A stretch of DNA of 64,000 nucleotides from Desulfomicrobium sp. UBA5193 (GCA_002412965.1 DHWB01000004.1:310001-374000), one strand, 5' to 3'; counted from the first letter of the stretch, positions 21,158-30,373 are shown. Notes: a model not told the origin generated them from the sequence alone. Numbers and translations: made by a program.

Positions 21158-21283
21158 TCTTTTTCTCCCCTGGTCTCATCTGCTCAAAGAATGAACGCTC
21201 TCGCGGAAAAGGCCAGAAACCCCGGCTACAAATGACTCCGCTGTTCGATAAAATTCAGGTTCATCATTCCGCCCATTATACTT

Positions 21284-21670
21284 GGTCCTTCCGGAAACTC
21301 TGTGGGGAACGTGTTCAAACTGACCTCGGGTACAGATCGAGTCTATCGCAGAAAAAAGAGATCGCCGTCTTGAAATGATCCTTGTTGCTGTACCCACACG
21401 CCTTTCGCTTGATGCTCATGATCTTGCTGTTCAATCCTTTGGCGACGCCGTTGGTGATCCGGTGGCGGCAGAAAGTCAGGATATTTTCAAGATGTCGCGA
21501 AAGTAGCTGTCCCACCCGCTTCATTGGTTCCAAGCCGGAACGATCAATCCATTATCAACAAACCAAGCCGCTTTGACTCCAAGAATCTGCGCGTAAAGTT
21601 CGGTGTCTCTCATCGGCGTCCTCCGTGAGAAGACTCCTAGTCATTTACTCACAGCAATTCCGGAAGGACC
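21284..21670. mobile_element. Deleted insertion sequence (ISL3-type) with both inverted repeats
   Basis: GGTCCTTCCGGAA at 21284-21296 and its inverse TTCCGGAAGGACC at 21658-21670 are perfect 13-bp ends; the match continues inward (CTGTG in both arms). Between them lies only the C-terminal part of an ISL3 transposase. At ~387 bp it is an internal deletion derivative. No target duplication was seen. Confidence 0.7.
21315..21533 (-). pseudogene. ISL3-family transposase, C-terminal fragment
   Basis: The 72-codon frame contains NGVAKGLNSKIMSIKRKACG and YSNKDHFKTAI, the conserved C-terminal block of DDE transposases of the ISL3 family. The N-terminal two thirds, including the zinc finger and first catalytic Asp, are missing. 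It lies inside the inverted-repeat-bounded remnant. Confidence 0.75.
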
Positions 21671-21769
21671 GGCTTTTTCAAGAGTTATCATGTCAATTTT
21701 ATTGCTTATTATTTCAAGCTTTTCAAAAAAACAAGGAATGTTAGTCGCCGGTGCCCCAAGCCATCGAAT

Positions 21770-21886
21770 TTATCCATTCAGAATTCCAGCGCTCCCGTAT
21801 TCCCGATAAAACTCACCGTCGACGCCACCCTCTTTCCAGGGTGGCGTGAGGCCGAGGCCCAAAGCAAATATTTCTTCAGCTTGCAT
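21770..21886 (-). pseudogene. ISL3-type transposase, N-terminal fragment
   Basis: A 38-codon frame with a strong AGGAGG site starts MQAEEIFALGLGLTPPW, the usual N-terminus of ISL3 transposases, then runs into unrelated sequence and stops. Upstream, at 21929-21958, a GGTTCTTCGACGTTTGATAT sequence (minus strand) looks like the corresponding IS end; it abuts the repeat that starts at 21957. It lies outside the first remnant, so a second element was involved. Confidence 0.6.
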
Positions 21887-21956
21887 GGCAGTCCTCCTAC
21901 GGGATGGCTACCCAAAATGATTGAGGTCGGTCAATTCCATATCAAACGTCGAAGAA

Positions 21957-22139
21957 CCGGATTAGGAAGCACTAAAGCGCTTGTTGGTGGTCCGTGCGTC
22001 GCCGAATTTGCATCGCTTCGCGAAGAGCCAAACAGCTCGCTTAATCACGAAAGGTGAGTCGAAAGGTGAGTCTTTTTGCGTGCGGTCATGTCGAGGTCGA
22101 TTATCGACAACTGACCGTTTACACAAAATATTTTACACC
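21957..22139 (+). repeat. Repeat R, copy 1 (~183 bp)
   Basis: Begins GGATTAGGAAGCAC, carries GTCGCCGAATTTGCATCGCT and two close GGTGAGTC motifs, and ends at ATATTTTACACC. Copies lie at 28241-28365 (shorter) and 38371-38553 with only a few differences. Here it is joined on the left to an IS end and on the right to the middle of a Fic gene fragment. It contains CGAGGTCGATTATCGAC, a possible recombination palindrome. Confidence 0.8.
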
Positions 22140-22588
22140 CCCACTCTGGAGGCAGATGTTCCGACCGTGCGATTCTAACCTGTTGACGGCGGTATGCACC
22201 AGGCGTGGCGTCGCCCTCGCGTTCCAGACTGCCGACCGTGATGGCATGCAGTTCGCGGACGAAATGTTCCGTCAGCAGATGACCGTGTTGGACGCTTTCT
22301 TCGATATAGGCCATGGCGGCCTCGATGTTGCCCATTTCCCGCAGCTGGTCGGGCGGAAGTTTTCGGGAACCTTCCAGCTTGCTTTCCACGTAATCTGCCA
22401 GGGTGGTGTGATTGCCCTCGATGCGGGCCGAACCCAGACTTTCGAGCATGTGGAAGACATGCTTGAGCTGAAAAAACATCGGAGCAGGCGTGGTGCCGAC
22501 TAAGTGAAGACGGCGCAGGTGTTCCAGCTCCGTCAGTACATCCACCAGTGGGGAATCAAACGACGGATTGAGCAGGCTCAAATCATAA
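22140..22588 (-). pseudogene. Fic gene fragment (N-terminal half)
   Basis: Corresponds to residues ~6-155 of the complete Fic proteins at 33302 and 39035 with near identity, including the inhibitory motif SARIEGN. The catalytic HPFGNGNGR region is absent: the frame leaves homology at SEHLPPE and enters repeat R. On the other side the first five codons are lost and the sequence fuses to a small exported-protein gene. Both ends are recombination junctions, so the copy cannot act as an enzyme. Confidence 0.85.
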
Positions 22589-22592
22589 TGGG

Positions 22593-22787
22593 TCAGGCCA
22601 TGGGCATCGGCAAGTGCAGCGTGGAAATGCGCTTCGTCGACTTCAGATCGGGAATATCCTGCAGTCTGCCGCTATCGGCGCCCAGAAAGTGATCCGCAGG
22701 GTTGAACGCGTCGGGTGCGGAACCTGCGCCTTTGCCGCCGAATGCACACAAGGACAGCAGAAGAAAGGCCAGGATGATGCTCTTCAT
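22593..22787 (-). CDS. Small exported protein, 3' end probably cut off
   Basis: A 64-residue product with a signal peptide ([18 protein letters not shown]) and AAGGAAAA upstream. It ends directly at the junction with the Fic fragment, so the natural C-terminus is probably lost. It lies downstream of the TetR gene on the same strand and may be the last gene of that operon. No family was recognised. Confidence 0.5.
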   Translation of the reverse strand: MKSIILAFLLLSLCAFGGKGAGSAPDAFNPADHFLGADSGRLQDIPDLKSTKRISTLHLPMPMA

Positions 22788-22863
22788 GATGAAATTTTCC
22801 TTGAGCAGGGTGTTACAGGTTTATGGCTGCGCTTTAGTCCCCGCCATACATGTTCTAATAGCG

Positions 22864-23577
22864 TCACCGGCTCCACGGCGCGCTCTCCTGCGTTGCCTGC
22901 GGATACGAGCGGAAGATGGAGCTTTCAGGGATGTCGACGTCCTCGAAATCGAGCCAAGCGTATTGCCGGGCGCGGGCGTCGTCCACGCCAAGGGAACACA
23001 GCACGGCCTGCGCCATGTCCCGGGCGTAGGACTCCGACGCCCCGCCGCTGAGAACCGTGTGAAAGGCCATGATCACCGGTCCGAGAATGAGGTCGAAGGC
23101 CAGCTGCTCGTCGGTCACGGTGAAGAGGCCGGCGGCGATGCCGTTCCTGATTTCGCGCGTCACCGCCGTCTTGGTCAGGTTTCCCGCGCTCAGGGCCAGC
23201 GGTCCTCCCTTGGACACGAACTGAGCGAAAAGCGGGTAGGACCCGGCCAGCCTGACGACCGAGACCAGCCCGCAGGCAAGTCCCGCGCCCGCGTCCTTCT
23301 GCTGCAGCACAAGGGGGTCGACGCTGAGGATGATTTCGTTGCTGACCTCCCTGGACACTTCCAGGAAGAGTTCCTCGTTGGTGCGGAAGTAATTGTAGAA
23401 TGTCCCGCGGGACACGCCGGCCTCCCTGATGACCAGGTCGATGACCTTCGCTTCCGCGCCGTGCTGCGCGAAGACCTGTATGGCCCCCCTGAGCAGCTTC
23501 GCCCGGGTTTTCTCCCGGCGCTCGATGGCGACGAGGGTGCGGTGGTCCGTTTGCCGACTCGTTTTCCCGTGTGTCAT
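22864..23577 (-). CDS. TetR-family transcriptional regulator
   Basis: A 237-residue repressor. The N-terminal TetR DNA-binding domain is clear at about residues 20-70 (RAKLLRGAIQVFAQHG ... VIREAGVSRGTFYNYFRTNEELF). The C-terminal part should bind a ligand. It is the third gene of a leftward operon after a sulfatase and an outer-membrane barrel. A palindrome upstream of the sulfatase (26332-26344) is a candidate operator, which would make the operon autoregulated. Confidence 0.9.
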   Translation of the reverse strand: MTHGKTSRQTDHRTLVAIERREKTRAKLLRGAIQVFAQHGAEAKVIDLVIREAGVSRGTFYNYFRTNEELFLEVSREVSNEIILSVDPLVLQQKDAGAGLACGLVSVVRLAGSYPLFAQFVSKGGPLALSAGNLTKTAVTREIRNGIAAGLFTVTDEQLAFDLILGPVIMAFHTVLSGGASESYARDMAQAVLCSLGVDDARARQYAWLDFEDVDIPESSIFRSYPQATQESAPWSR

Positions 23578-23610
23578 GTTGATGATGGTGTCCTATTGCG
23601 GACGGCCGTT

Positions 23611-24405
23611 TCAGAAACGCATGGTCAGGCCGGCGTAGGGGCCTTCGTTGACCATGTCGTGCCGAAATCCGTCCTGGTCGTAGTCGATGTGCATGTACCT
23701 GTAGCCGAGGGAGGCCGCAAACGTCTCGGAGAGAGCGTACTCTAGGCCGGCAAGGCCATGCCAGGTGAAGTCGGAGCCGACCCCGAACCCTCCGGCGTCC
23801 AGGTAGCCGACGAGCCGCAGCGCGTCGGTGACCGGGACATAGACCCTGACACCGACATAGGGGTCCACCCAGTCCTTGTCGACGGAGCGGCTGACGGAAC
23901 CTTCGAGAAGCCCGAAGAGGCTCGCGTCGATGTCCGCGTCCACTTCGATTCTGTTGTACCGGATGCCGCCGACGGCATCCAGCGACACCCGGTCGTCCAG
24001 AACGCGCCAGGCCGCGGCAAAGGCCAGCATGGTCTGCCTGACCTCGGCGTCGGCCGATACGGTCAGCGCGCCTCGCGGGCCCGTGGCCTCGGCCGAATCG
24101 GAGACCTTCATGTAGATCCCGTCGAACAGGAATCCCAGGCGCCCCTTGCGGACCTCGACGGCGGTCATGAAGCCGAAGTCCAGCACGTCGAGGATATCGG
24201 AAAAGGACATGTCCACGGACGTCTCGGGCAGCCGTCCGCCCTGGACATCCCCTTTCATGGCCGTCGCCCAGAGGTAGGGTGTGATGGAATAGCTCAGGCC
24301 GTCTTCTGCGGCACTCGCGGCTCCGGTGCCGAAGGTCGCCACCGTCGTGAAAAGAACCGCCATCGCGACAAGGCGTCGGCATATGCGGCAGGTGATCGTG
24401 ATCAT
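23611..24405 (-). CDS. Outer-membrane beta-barrel protein
   Basis: A 264-residue protein with a signal peptide (cleavage near ASAAEDG) and alternating amphipathic strands throughout: YSITPYLWATAMKGD at the start, AAWRVLDDRVSLDAVGGIRY in the middle, SLGYRYMHIDYD near the end. The terminal residue is Phe, as required for outer-membrane insertion. It lies between the sulfatase gene (40 bp) and the TetR gene (33 bp) and could admit or export the sulfatase substrate (inference). Confidence 0.8.
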   Translation of the reverse strand: MITITCRICRRLVAMAVLFTTVATFGTGAASAAEDGLSYSITPYLWATAMKGDVQGGRLPETSVDMSFSDILDVLDFGFMTAVEVRKGRLGFLFDGIYMKVSDSAEATGPRGALTVSADAEVRQTMLAFAAAWRVLDDRVSLDAVGGIRYNRIEVDADIDASLFGLLEGSVSRSVDKDWVDPYVGVRVYVPVTDALRLVGYLDAGGFGVGSDFTWHGLAGLEYALSETFAASLGYRYMHIDYDQDGFRHDMVNEGPYAGLTMRF

Positions 24406-24445
24406 GAAGCCCTCCGTGGGAAATGAATGGACGCGCTGCCGGCCG

Positions 24446-26242
24446 TCACAGGTCGATACGGTCGATGGCCCAGTCGACGCCTTCGACGCGCGGCATTTCC
24501 CGGCCGTCGTCGATGCCGATCTCGGTTTTGATGACGGCCTCGAGCTTCGCGCTCATGTCCGCGATGAGCGCGGCATTGGCCGTCCGGTCGGCGGCCAGGT
24601 TCGTCATTTCTCCCGGGTCGGTCGCGAGGTCGAACAGTTCGACGTCGTTCCAGCGGAAGAGCTCGTCGAGGCTTCCGGGACGGTTGCGCTCCAGGGGCGA
24701 GAAATAGCGCGTGAACTTGTAGCGCCCGTCGAACACGGTCCTCAGGCTGCCGCGCTTCTTCATGTTCGGGCGGTACCCGGCCTTCTTCACGGCCGCCCGC
24801 GGGTCCTGTCCGGCCGCCCTGGCGTCCGCGACGAGGCGGATCAGGTCGCTGTCGTTGGTCGCGATGCCGCTGTAGGTGAACAGGACGCTGTCGCGCACGG
24901 CGTGCGTGTCCGCCGTCCCGGGGCTGGCCAGGACGGTCGAGAAGTCCTTGCCCGGGAGAACCCGCCCCGCGATGTCGGCCTGCCTGGCGCTGTCCACGCC
25001 GCACATGGACAGGATGCCCGGGACCATGTCGATGTGGCCGGTCAGGGCGTGGCAGTCGGTGCCGCCCCGCACGTCGGGGTGGGCAACGATGAGCGGCAGG
25101 CGGGTTGTCTCCTCGTAGGCGAAGGGCCCCTTGCCGCGCAACCCGTGGGCGCCGCCCATTTCGCCATGGTCCGAGGTGAAGATAACGATGGTGTTTTCGG
25201 TCAGGCCGAGGATGTCCAGTTCGTCGAGGATTCTGGCCAGTTCCATATCCACGGCGCGCAGCGAGTTGTAGTAGAAGTCGTTGAAGCGCTCCCAGCGCGC
25301 CTGTTCCATGGGGATGTTGCCAAGCGTGTAGCCCCAGGCGCGGTCGAACTCGCCGTGGGCGCCCGGCCTTCCCGGGGCATCCATCGGCTGGCGCAGGCTG
25401 GCCGGCAACGGTGTGTGCCATTGCCTGTCATACATCGGGTGCTTCGGGGCCCGCGAGGAGGTCATCAGGAGCCTGCCGGTGTCCTGCACGCTCTCGCCCG
25501 GGAGGTCAGTGTTGAAGTACATGATGTCGTGGGGGTTCACGAGGCTGACGAACAGGGACCAAGGCTGTCCCTCGTCGGCGAGTGTCCGGCCCCTGTCGCG
25601 TAGCCACGATATGGCGCCGCCGGCGATCATGTGGTCATGCTTGTAGCCGCCCAGGGAGTGCGCCAGGACGTCGCCGGGCCACATGAAGTCAAAAAACCCG
25701 TAGGCCTCCATTTCCTTTCTGAACAGCCGTTCGAGCTTGTCGCCCTCAAAATCCCGGTTCAGGTGCCATTTGCCCTTGTAGGCTGTGTAGTAACCGGCCT
25801 TGCGTAGCATGTGGCCAATGGTCGGCACGTCCGTGGACATGGACTTCACGTAGGGCATGTCGCAGTTCTCGAACATGCCGTTGTCTGGTGTCTGCAGGCC
25901 GGTCATCAGCACGGACCGGGAACTGGTGCACATGACCGCCGGGCAGTAATGCCTGTGGAAGGTCACCCCGCGCTCCCGCAGCCGGTCATGCCCCTCAAGT
26001 TTCAGGCCTGCGGGCAAGCTCTGGAGGTAGCGCTCCTGATCCGTAAAAACGAACAGGACGTTAGGGCGCCCCGACGAGGGAGACGCAACGCGCTTCGGCG
26101 TGGTCGAGGCACTGGCTGCAGGCGGGGCGACGAAACTTCCCTCAACGAGGGAGGCCGCGACCATCGCGCCGGAAAGTCTCAGGAAATTTCGCCGGGTAAT
26201 GGCGGATGCGGGCTCTTGCCTGTTGACTGATTCGTGTACCAT
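24446..26242 (-). CDS. Tat-exported type I sulfatase family hydrolase
   Basis: A 598-residue member of the sulfatase/phosphonate-hydrolase branch of the alkaline phosphatase superfamily. The Tat signal RRNFLRLSG lies at residues 17-25. Metal site FVFTDQE (Asp68), the maturation motif MCTSSRSVLMTG (Cys105), KGKWHL and SDHGEMGGAHGL are all present. The usual maturation core is Cys-x-Pro-x-Arg; here Ser replaces Pro, so formylglycine formation is possible but not certain. It is periplasmic by signal. The ATG at 26242 has GGAG upstream. It heads an operon with a porin-like barrel and TetR. The substrate cannot be read. Confidence 0.88.
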   Translation of the reverse strand: MVHESVNRQEPASAITRRNFLRLSGAMVAASLVEGSFVAPPAASASTTPKRVASPSSGRPNVLFVFTDQERYLQSLPAGLKLEGHDRLRERGVTFHRHYCPAVMCTSSRSVLMTGLQTPDNGMFENCDMPYVKSMSTDVPTIGHMLRKAGYYTAYKGKWHLNRDFEGDKLERLFRKEMEAYGFFDFMWPGDVLAHSLGGYKHDHMIAGGAISWLRDRGRTLADEGQPWSLFVSLVNPHDIMYFNTDLPGESVQDTGRLLMTSSRAPKHPMYDRQWHTPLPASLRQPMDAPGRPGAHGEFDRAWGYTLGNIPMEQARWERFNDFYYNSLRAVDMELARILDELDILGLTENTIVIFTSDHGEMGGAHGLRGKGPFAYEETTRLPLIVAHPDVRGGTDCHALTGHIDMVPGILSMCGVDSARQADIAGRVLPGKDFSTVLASPGTADTHAVRDSVLFTYSGIATNDSDLIRLVADARAAGQDPRAAVKKAGYRPNMKKRGSLRTVFDGRYKFTRYFSPLERNRPGSLDELFRWNDVELFDLATDPGEMTNLAADRTANAALIADMSAKLEAVIKTEIGIDDGREMPRVEGVDWAIDRIDL

Positions 26243-26749
26243 ATTCTGCTCCGTTGGTCGCCAAATCGGATTTAAATTGTGGGCGGACTCTTCGTACGGC
26301 GAGAAGGTTAAATCAAAATAGATGACGATAATGTCATTATGACAAAACAGTCATTATTGCAAGCTAAATTCATACTGAGGCCAGTCTTGATTCACGGTAC
26401 CCGTAGGCGCACCGAGACATCGGCATCATCTGAGCCGTCCCGACCATCTCGACCGCCTTCACCATCAGGAACTTCGTCTTGGTGCGTCTCTCCTCCTCAT
26501 TCAGACTGGACGCATTTTTAATCTTGGGCTCCTGTTCACTTTGTTCGATGTGTTCCAAGCCGCTTAGTTCATCGGTTATGGCTTCAGTACCTCACTCCTG
26601 ACGGAACCGCTGTATGACGTGACGGCTCTCCACTTACTGCATCAACTCGAGAATCATGAAAACGCGGTGAGCTTCATTTGTTCAAGCGAGCATTCAGTGA
26701 CATGCTTCACTGATGTGCCAGGCCAATCCATGCAGTTCATCGAGCATGT
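26243..26749. other. Control region of sulfatase operon and relic boundary
   Basis: The first 110 bp hold the promoter and palindrome of the sulfatase operon. From about 26370 on, only short frames without family signature were found; the right part borders the decayed primase gene. Confidence 0.45.
26332..26344. promoter_or_regulatory. Candidate TetR operator
   Basis: TGTCATTATGACA is a perfect 13-bp palindrome 90 bp upstream of the sulfatase start, with further GTCAT half-sites on both sides (CGATAATGTCAT and CAGTCATTATT). Size and place fit an operator for the TetR regulator of the operon. Confidence 0.5.
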
Positions 26750-27775
26750 TCATCGGGCCGTGATGTAGCCGCCGCCGGTCATGTCCTTGATCTTGGCCTG
26801 GTCGATGGACATCTTCTGCGAGGCCTCGGAGGCGTAGGCGAGACGGGCGCCGCGCAGGGCCATGAGGTCGGGCTCCGGCTGGGCCGACTGTCTGGCGAAT
26901 TTCTGCTCCATGAGCATCCGGACGTTAATGCGCACATGGAGCCTGTTGCCCAGCACATGCTTGAGCGTGTTCTCAGCGTGTCCTTGCCGTTGCGCGACAG
27001 GGGGCCGTAGAAGATCGCCCAGACCGCCAGGTGCTTTTCGCCCAGCAGGCCGTAGCCCAGGAGGCGGATCAGGAAGTCCGCCATGTCGCTGTCGCCGTCC
27101 ATGCAGTCGAGCAGGTATCGGTCGAAGGTCGGGCAGGGATTGAGCAGGTATTGAGATTGGCGGCCGGGGGCGCAGTCTCCGCTGCGCAGGTCCACCACAT
27201 CGGTGGGTGGCCAGAAGGTAGGGCTGCCGGTCGAGCTGGGCCTGGGAGATGACCGGCGGGTTGTCGATGGTCACCGCGCATTCGAGCAGATTGTCGCGGC
27301 CGGCCTTGTCCCGCAGGACGTTCATCCGCTTCGTGACCGCCTTGTGCAGATCGGAGTCCGGTGCTTCTCCGGACTGGGCATAGGCGTTCCAGTACGCCTC
27401 GCAGACCCGCTCGACATCGGCCAGGGCGGACCTGCGGTCCGGGTCGAGCTCACAGTTGCCCGTTCCACTTGAGCATCTTCTTCCATTCATGCACCCAGAC
27501 GTACTTGTCGGCGAACAGGGCGCACCAGAGAGTGGCGTCGCCGACACGGTTGTACCGAAGGCATTGCAGCGCGAACTGCTGGTCGAGCTCTCGGATTTTC
27601 TGCTCGGCGGTTATCGGCACCATGGCCTGTATCTGTCTGGCCCGGGACTCCACCTGCGCGGCGATTTCATCCAATGGGGGGCAGTGCCGTCCGGATTGGC
27701 GGAAGCGGATCCTTTTCCTTCACCGTTCGATGCCTCGGACAAAAAAGAAGCCAGCGTCTCGTCATGCTGCGACAT
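26750..27775 (-). pseudogene. Phage-type D5 primase/helicase, multiply frameshifted
   Basis: Homology can be followed across several frames from the ATG at 27775 (GGGGGTG upstream): MSQHDETLASFLSEAS, then AALQ-type segment FALQCLRYNRVGDATLWCAL and FADKYVWVHEW, then DLRSGDCAPGR, FLIRLLGYGLLGE, FYGPLSRNGKDTL (Walker-A-like, GKS replaced by GKD), then KFARQSAQPEPDLMALRG and KIKDMTGGGYITAR. At least three frame changes and a truncated end show it is dead. It marks an old phage or satellite insertion. Confidence 0.75.
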
Positions 27776-28155
27776 GCACACCCCCAAAGCTTTCCATTTT
27801 TACATCGAATTCATTGCATTCAAAATCGACCACCCCCAGCGCCACTAGCGACCCCTGTAATTGGAGGTGCTGGAAGGACCCGTTAGATCCAGAGCGCATG
27901 GGAGTATTTGCTTGATTTCTCGGGTGAGTGGGGCGGGGTAGTAGCTGTCCGGCCTGGCTTGGATGGGCTGCATCTCTGGATGGGGCATCTTTCAATTTGA
28001 AGAAGATGGCGACTGCTGCAGATCTAAACGAAACTAAGGCTGTCAGGCTGGTGGGCGTTCCAATCGGAACGTTATCTGGATGAGAGGAAATATGGGGAAA
28101 ATCAGGGATCGGCGTGAAGAAATTGGACCTATATTGGACACAAAGCCCAAAAACA
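27776..28155. other. Gene-free region between primase relic and tRNA-fragment repeat
   Basis: About 380 bp without a convincing gene on either strand. The right end (from about 28128) is a diverged copy of the sequence at 38252-38340. Confidence 0.45.
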
Positions 28156-28242
28156 AGCGATTTACAGGTTCTGGATGTGTCCAAAATAGTTTGTAACTCG
28201 CTGATTTTCTTGGTGCCCCCACCATGACTCCATGGGCTAACC
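28156..28242 (-). other. tRNA 3'-end fragment plus terminator, diverged copy
   Basis: On the minus strand this reads as a T-arm/acceptor remnant ending GGTGGGGGCACCA (28211-28242), followed by a long terminator-like stem (AGCGAGTTACA ... TGTAAATCGCT). Relative to the copy at 38281-38371 the T-loop has lost GAA, so it cannot be functional. Repeat R copy 2 starts at its border. Confidence 0.6.
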
Positions 28243-28365
28243 AAGATTAGGAAGCACAAAAGCGCCTGTTGGTGGTCCGTGCGTCGCCGAATTTGCATCG
28301 CTTCGCGAAGAGCTAAACAGCTCGCTTAATCACGAAAGGTGAGTCGAAAGGTGAGTCTTTTTGCG
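28241..28365 (+). repeat. Repeat R, copy 2 (3'-truncated)
   Basis: About 125 bp near identical to copies 1 and 3 from GATTAGGAAGCAC to GGTGAGTCTTTTTGCG, then the homology stops and unrelated sequence begins. Confidence 0.8.
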
Positions 28366-28556
28366 CGCGTGAAATGGAGTACTCAAGGACTGGACCGCTT
28401 TACCACGTATGCCTCCGGCAGGTCACTCCAACGGGATGCGTATGATCAACAACCCATCTTTTGGCTTGTGCCGAGCATTTGGCCCACAATCAGAGGCAAA
28501 AAAGCCCTTATAGCCTTGAGTTCTCAGGTGAAAACTGGCAACGTCGAGGCCATTAG

Positions 28557-28724
28557 ATATACGTTGAGTTTGTTTTTTTTGAAGGAATAAATCAACGAAG
28601 ACGCCTAGCCTCACTCAACAGCGACATCTCCCGCCCCTTCGGTAAGCCGCAGAATGGTCGCATTGCGCTGAAGGTCATTAACCTTCGGGGAGATGAGGTC
28701 ATCATGAAGGTGTTTAGTGTGTGA
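28557..28724 (+). pseudogene. C-terminal relic of a type III-like DNA methylase or restriction gene
   Basis: An open frame after a TAG at 28554 ends in SRPFGKPQNGRIALKVINLR, GDEVIMKVFSV, stop. The block GKxAxKVINxxGDEVxKVxxV is typical of the C-terminus of adenine-specific methylases of type III-like systems. There is no start codon and the rest of the gene is absent. Assigned by memory of the motif, not by search. Confidence 0.45.
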
Positions 28725-28731
28725 TAACGAG

Positions 28732-28764
28732 TTATAACTAATTATAACTAATTTTGTGTATAAT
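28732..28764 (+). promoter_or_regulatory. Promoter with direct repeats for the AAA ATPase gene
   Basis: TTATAACTAA occurs twice in tandem (28732-28741 and 28742-28751), followed by an extended -10 box TGTGTATAAT (-10 hexamer 28759-28764). The ATPase start at 28784 would then have a leader of only about 12 nt. The direct repeats could be an operator. Confidence 0.5.
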
Positions 28765-28783
28765 TGGATATAGCAAGGTACAA

Positions 28784-29968
28784 ATGGACCCAATCAAAAA
28801 CCCGTTTTCTCCAGGCGCTGGTTCTCCTCCACCCGAACTTGTCGGCCGTGAGCCCATTCTTGAACAGGCGCGCATCCTGCTCGGACGGATCAAGCACAAA
28901 AGAGCCGAGAAAAGCATGCTGCTAACCGGGTTGCGAGGTGTGGGCAAGACGGTTCTGCTCAATGAAATCGACCGGTTGGCCAGAACCGAAGGGTACCGTA
29001 CCGTCTTTGTCGAGGCGCATGAAGACAAGCCTCTTGGCCCATGCATCGCCCCTCATCTGCGCAGCTTGCTGTTTGAATTGGATCGACTGGCGGGGGCAAG
29101 CGACAAGGTCAAACGCGGCTTGCGGGTATTGCGCAGCTTTCTTGGCGGGCTCCAAGTTACATACAGGGATATTACCGTCGGCCTGGATGTGGACCCGGAG
29201 CAGGGTTCCGCTGATAGCGGAGACCTGGAAATAGATCTGCCCAATCTGTTCGTCGCTGTTGCCGAGGCGGCGGAAGACAGGGGCGCGGCGGTAGCGGTAC
29301 TCATTGACGAGATACAGTACTTCGGTCGCAAGGAACTCGGCGCGTTGATCATGGCCATGCACAGGCTGCAACAACGTCAACTGCCCCTAATCCTGCTGGG
29401 CGCGGGTCTGCCGATTTTGCCGGGACTGGCCGGGGAATCAAAATCCTACGCCGAACGCTTGTTCAACTTTCCCGACATCGGCGCATTATCCGAGGATGAT
29501 TCTCTCAAGGCATTGCGGGAGCCTGCCGTAGCGGCAGGCGTGATCTTTGAAGAAGATGCCCTGCGCGAAGTTTTCCGCCTGACAAGGGGATATCCATATT
29601 TTATTCAGGAATGGGGGTATCAGGCCTGGAATCTGGCCCTGGCCAGCCCGATCAGCATGGACATTGTGCGGACCGCATCCCAAACAGTCACGCCACGACT
29701 GGATCAGAATTTTTTCCGTGTCAGGTTTGATCGCCTCACCCCTGGGGAGAAAAAATTTCTGCGGGCCATGGCTGAACTGGGACCAGGCCCGCACCGAACC
29801 GGTGACATAGCGCAGATACTCGGAGTCGAAGTGACAGGCCTTGGCCCCGTTCGCGCCCGACTGATCAAAAAGGGAATGATCTACAGCCCCGCGCATGGCG
29901 ACATGGCTTTCACCGTGCCGCTGTTCGATGAGTTCATGATTCGGGCAATCCCTGACCACGTCCGCTAA
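28784..29968 (+). CDS. Orc/Cdc6-like AAA ATPase of mobile elements
   Basis: A 394-residue P-loop ATPase. It begins PIKNPFSPGAGSPPPELVGR, the typical start of AAA_16-type proteins; Walker A is GLRGVGKT, Walker B VLIDEIQYF, sensor 1 LLGAGLP. A winged-helix-like C-terminus (RTGDIAQILGVEVTGLGPVR) follows. I prefer the ATG at 28784 (AAGGT upstream) to one ten codons earlier that overlaps the -10 box. It is followed 405 bp later by a large Fic gene on the same strand. Such ATPases are common on genomic islands; function not established. Confidence 0.8.
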   Translation: MDPIKNPFSPGAGSPPPELVGREPILEQARILLGRIKHKRAEKSMLLTGLRGVGKTVLLNEIDRLARTEGYRTVFVEAHEDKPLGPCIAPHLRSLLFELDRLAGASDKVKRGLRVLRSFLGGLQVTYRDITVGLDVDPEQGSADSGDLEIDLPNLFVAVAEAAEDRGAAVAVLIDEIQYFGRKELGALIMAMHRLQQRQLPLILLGAGLPILPGLAGESKSYAERLFNFPDIGALSEDDSLKALREPAVAAGVIFEEDALREVFRLTRGYPYFIQEWGYQAWNLALASPISMDIVRTASQTVTPRLDQNFFRVRFDRLTPGEKKFLRAMAELGPGPHRTGDIAQILGVEVTGLGPVRARLIKKGMIYSPAHGDMAFTVPLFDEFMIRAIPDHVR

Positions 29969-30373
29969 ACGAGATACCTCATGAACTTCCTTCCGTATCG
30001 CCATCACTTTCACCGACAGTTTAGCCCGGCTAACAGCCGAAAAAAAAAGGTGTTTAAGACGATTGCCTTTGATCTGCAATTAACCCGGCCAACCCTGGCA
30101 TGAGTTTCCACAAGCCTGGCCACTTCTTTGTTTCAGGACAAACTGCGGCATTTTTGTAATTCAATAAATTTCTACGTGTTGGATTTGATAAGTCTGTCTT
30201 GATACTCCATGTCCGGATTTTCTACTCGATATTTGGTATATCAAGTTGTCGAGGGAACACTTACTCGGTGCACCTCCCTGAACGTCTTGGCAACAGAAGC
30301 AAATAAGCATATTTCTTCGCAGGTCGTCTTATTTAACTGTTTTTCAAGGTTCGTATGCATTTTTTGAGGTAAC
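29969..30373. other. Gene-free leader region of the larger Fic gene
   Basis: About 405 bp, increasingly AT-rich. A TTGATA / TACTCC-like pair near 30186-30210 might be a promoter. No gene was recognised. Confidence 0.4.

Noticed and set aside
22925..24382. 485-codon minus-strand frame over TetR and the barrel protein
   Set aside because: It is an Arg/Gly-rich alternative frame of two well-supported genes on the same strand.
26370..26558. 62-codon minus-strand frame near the sulfatase promoter
   Set aside because: No family pattern and no ribosome site; probably chance or relic sequence.
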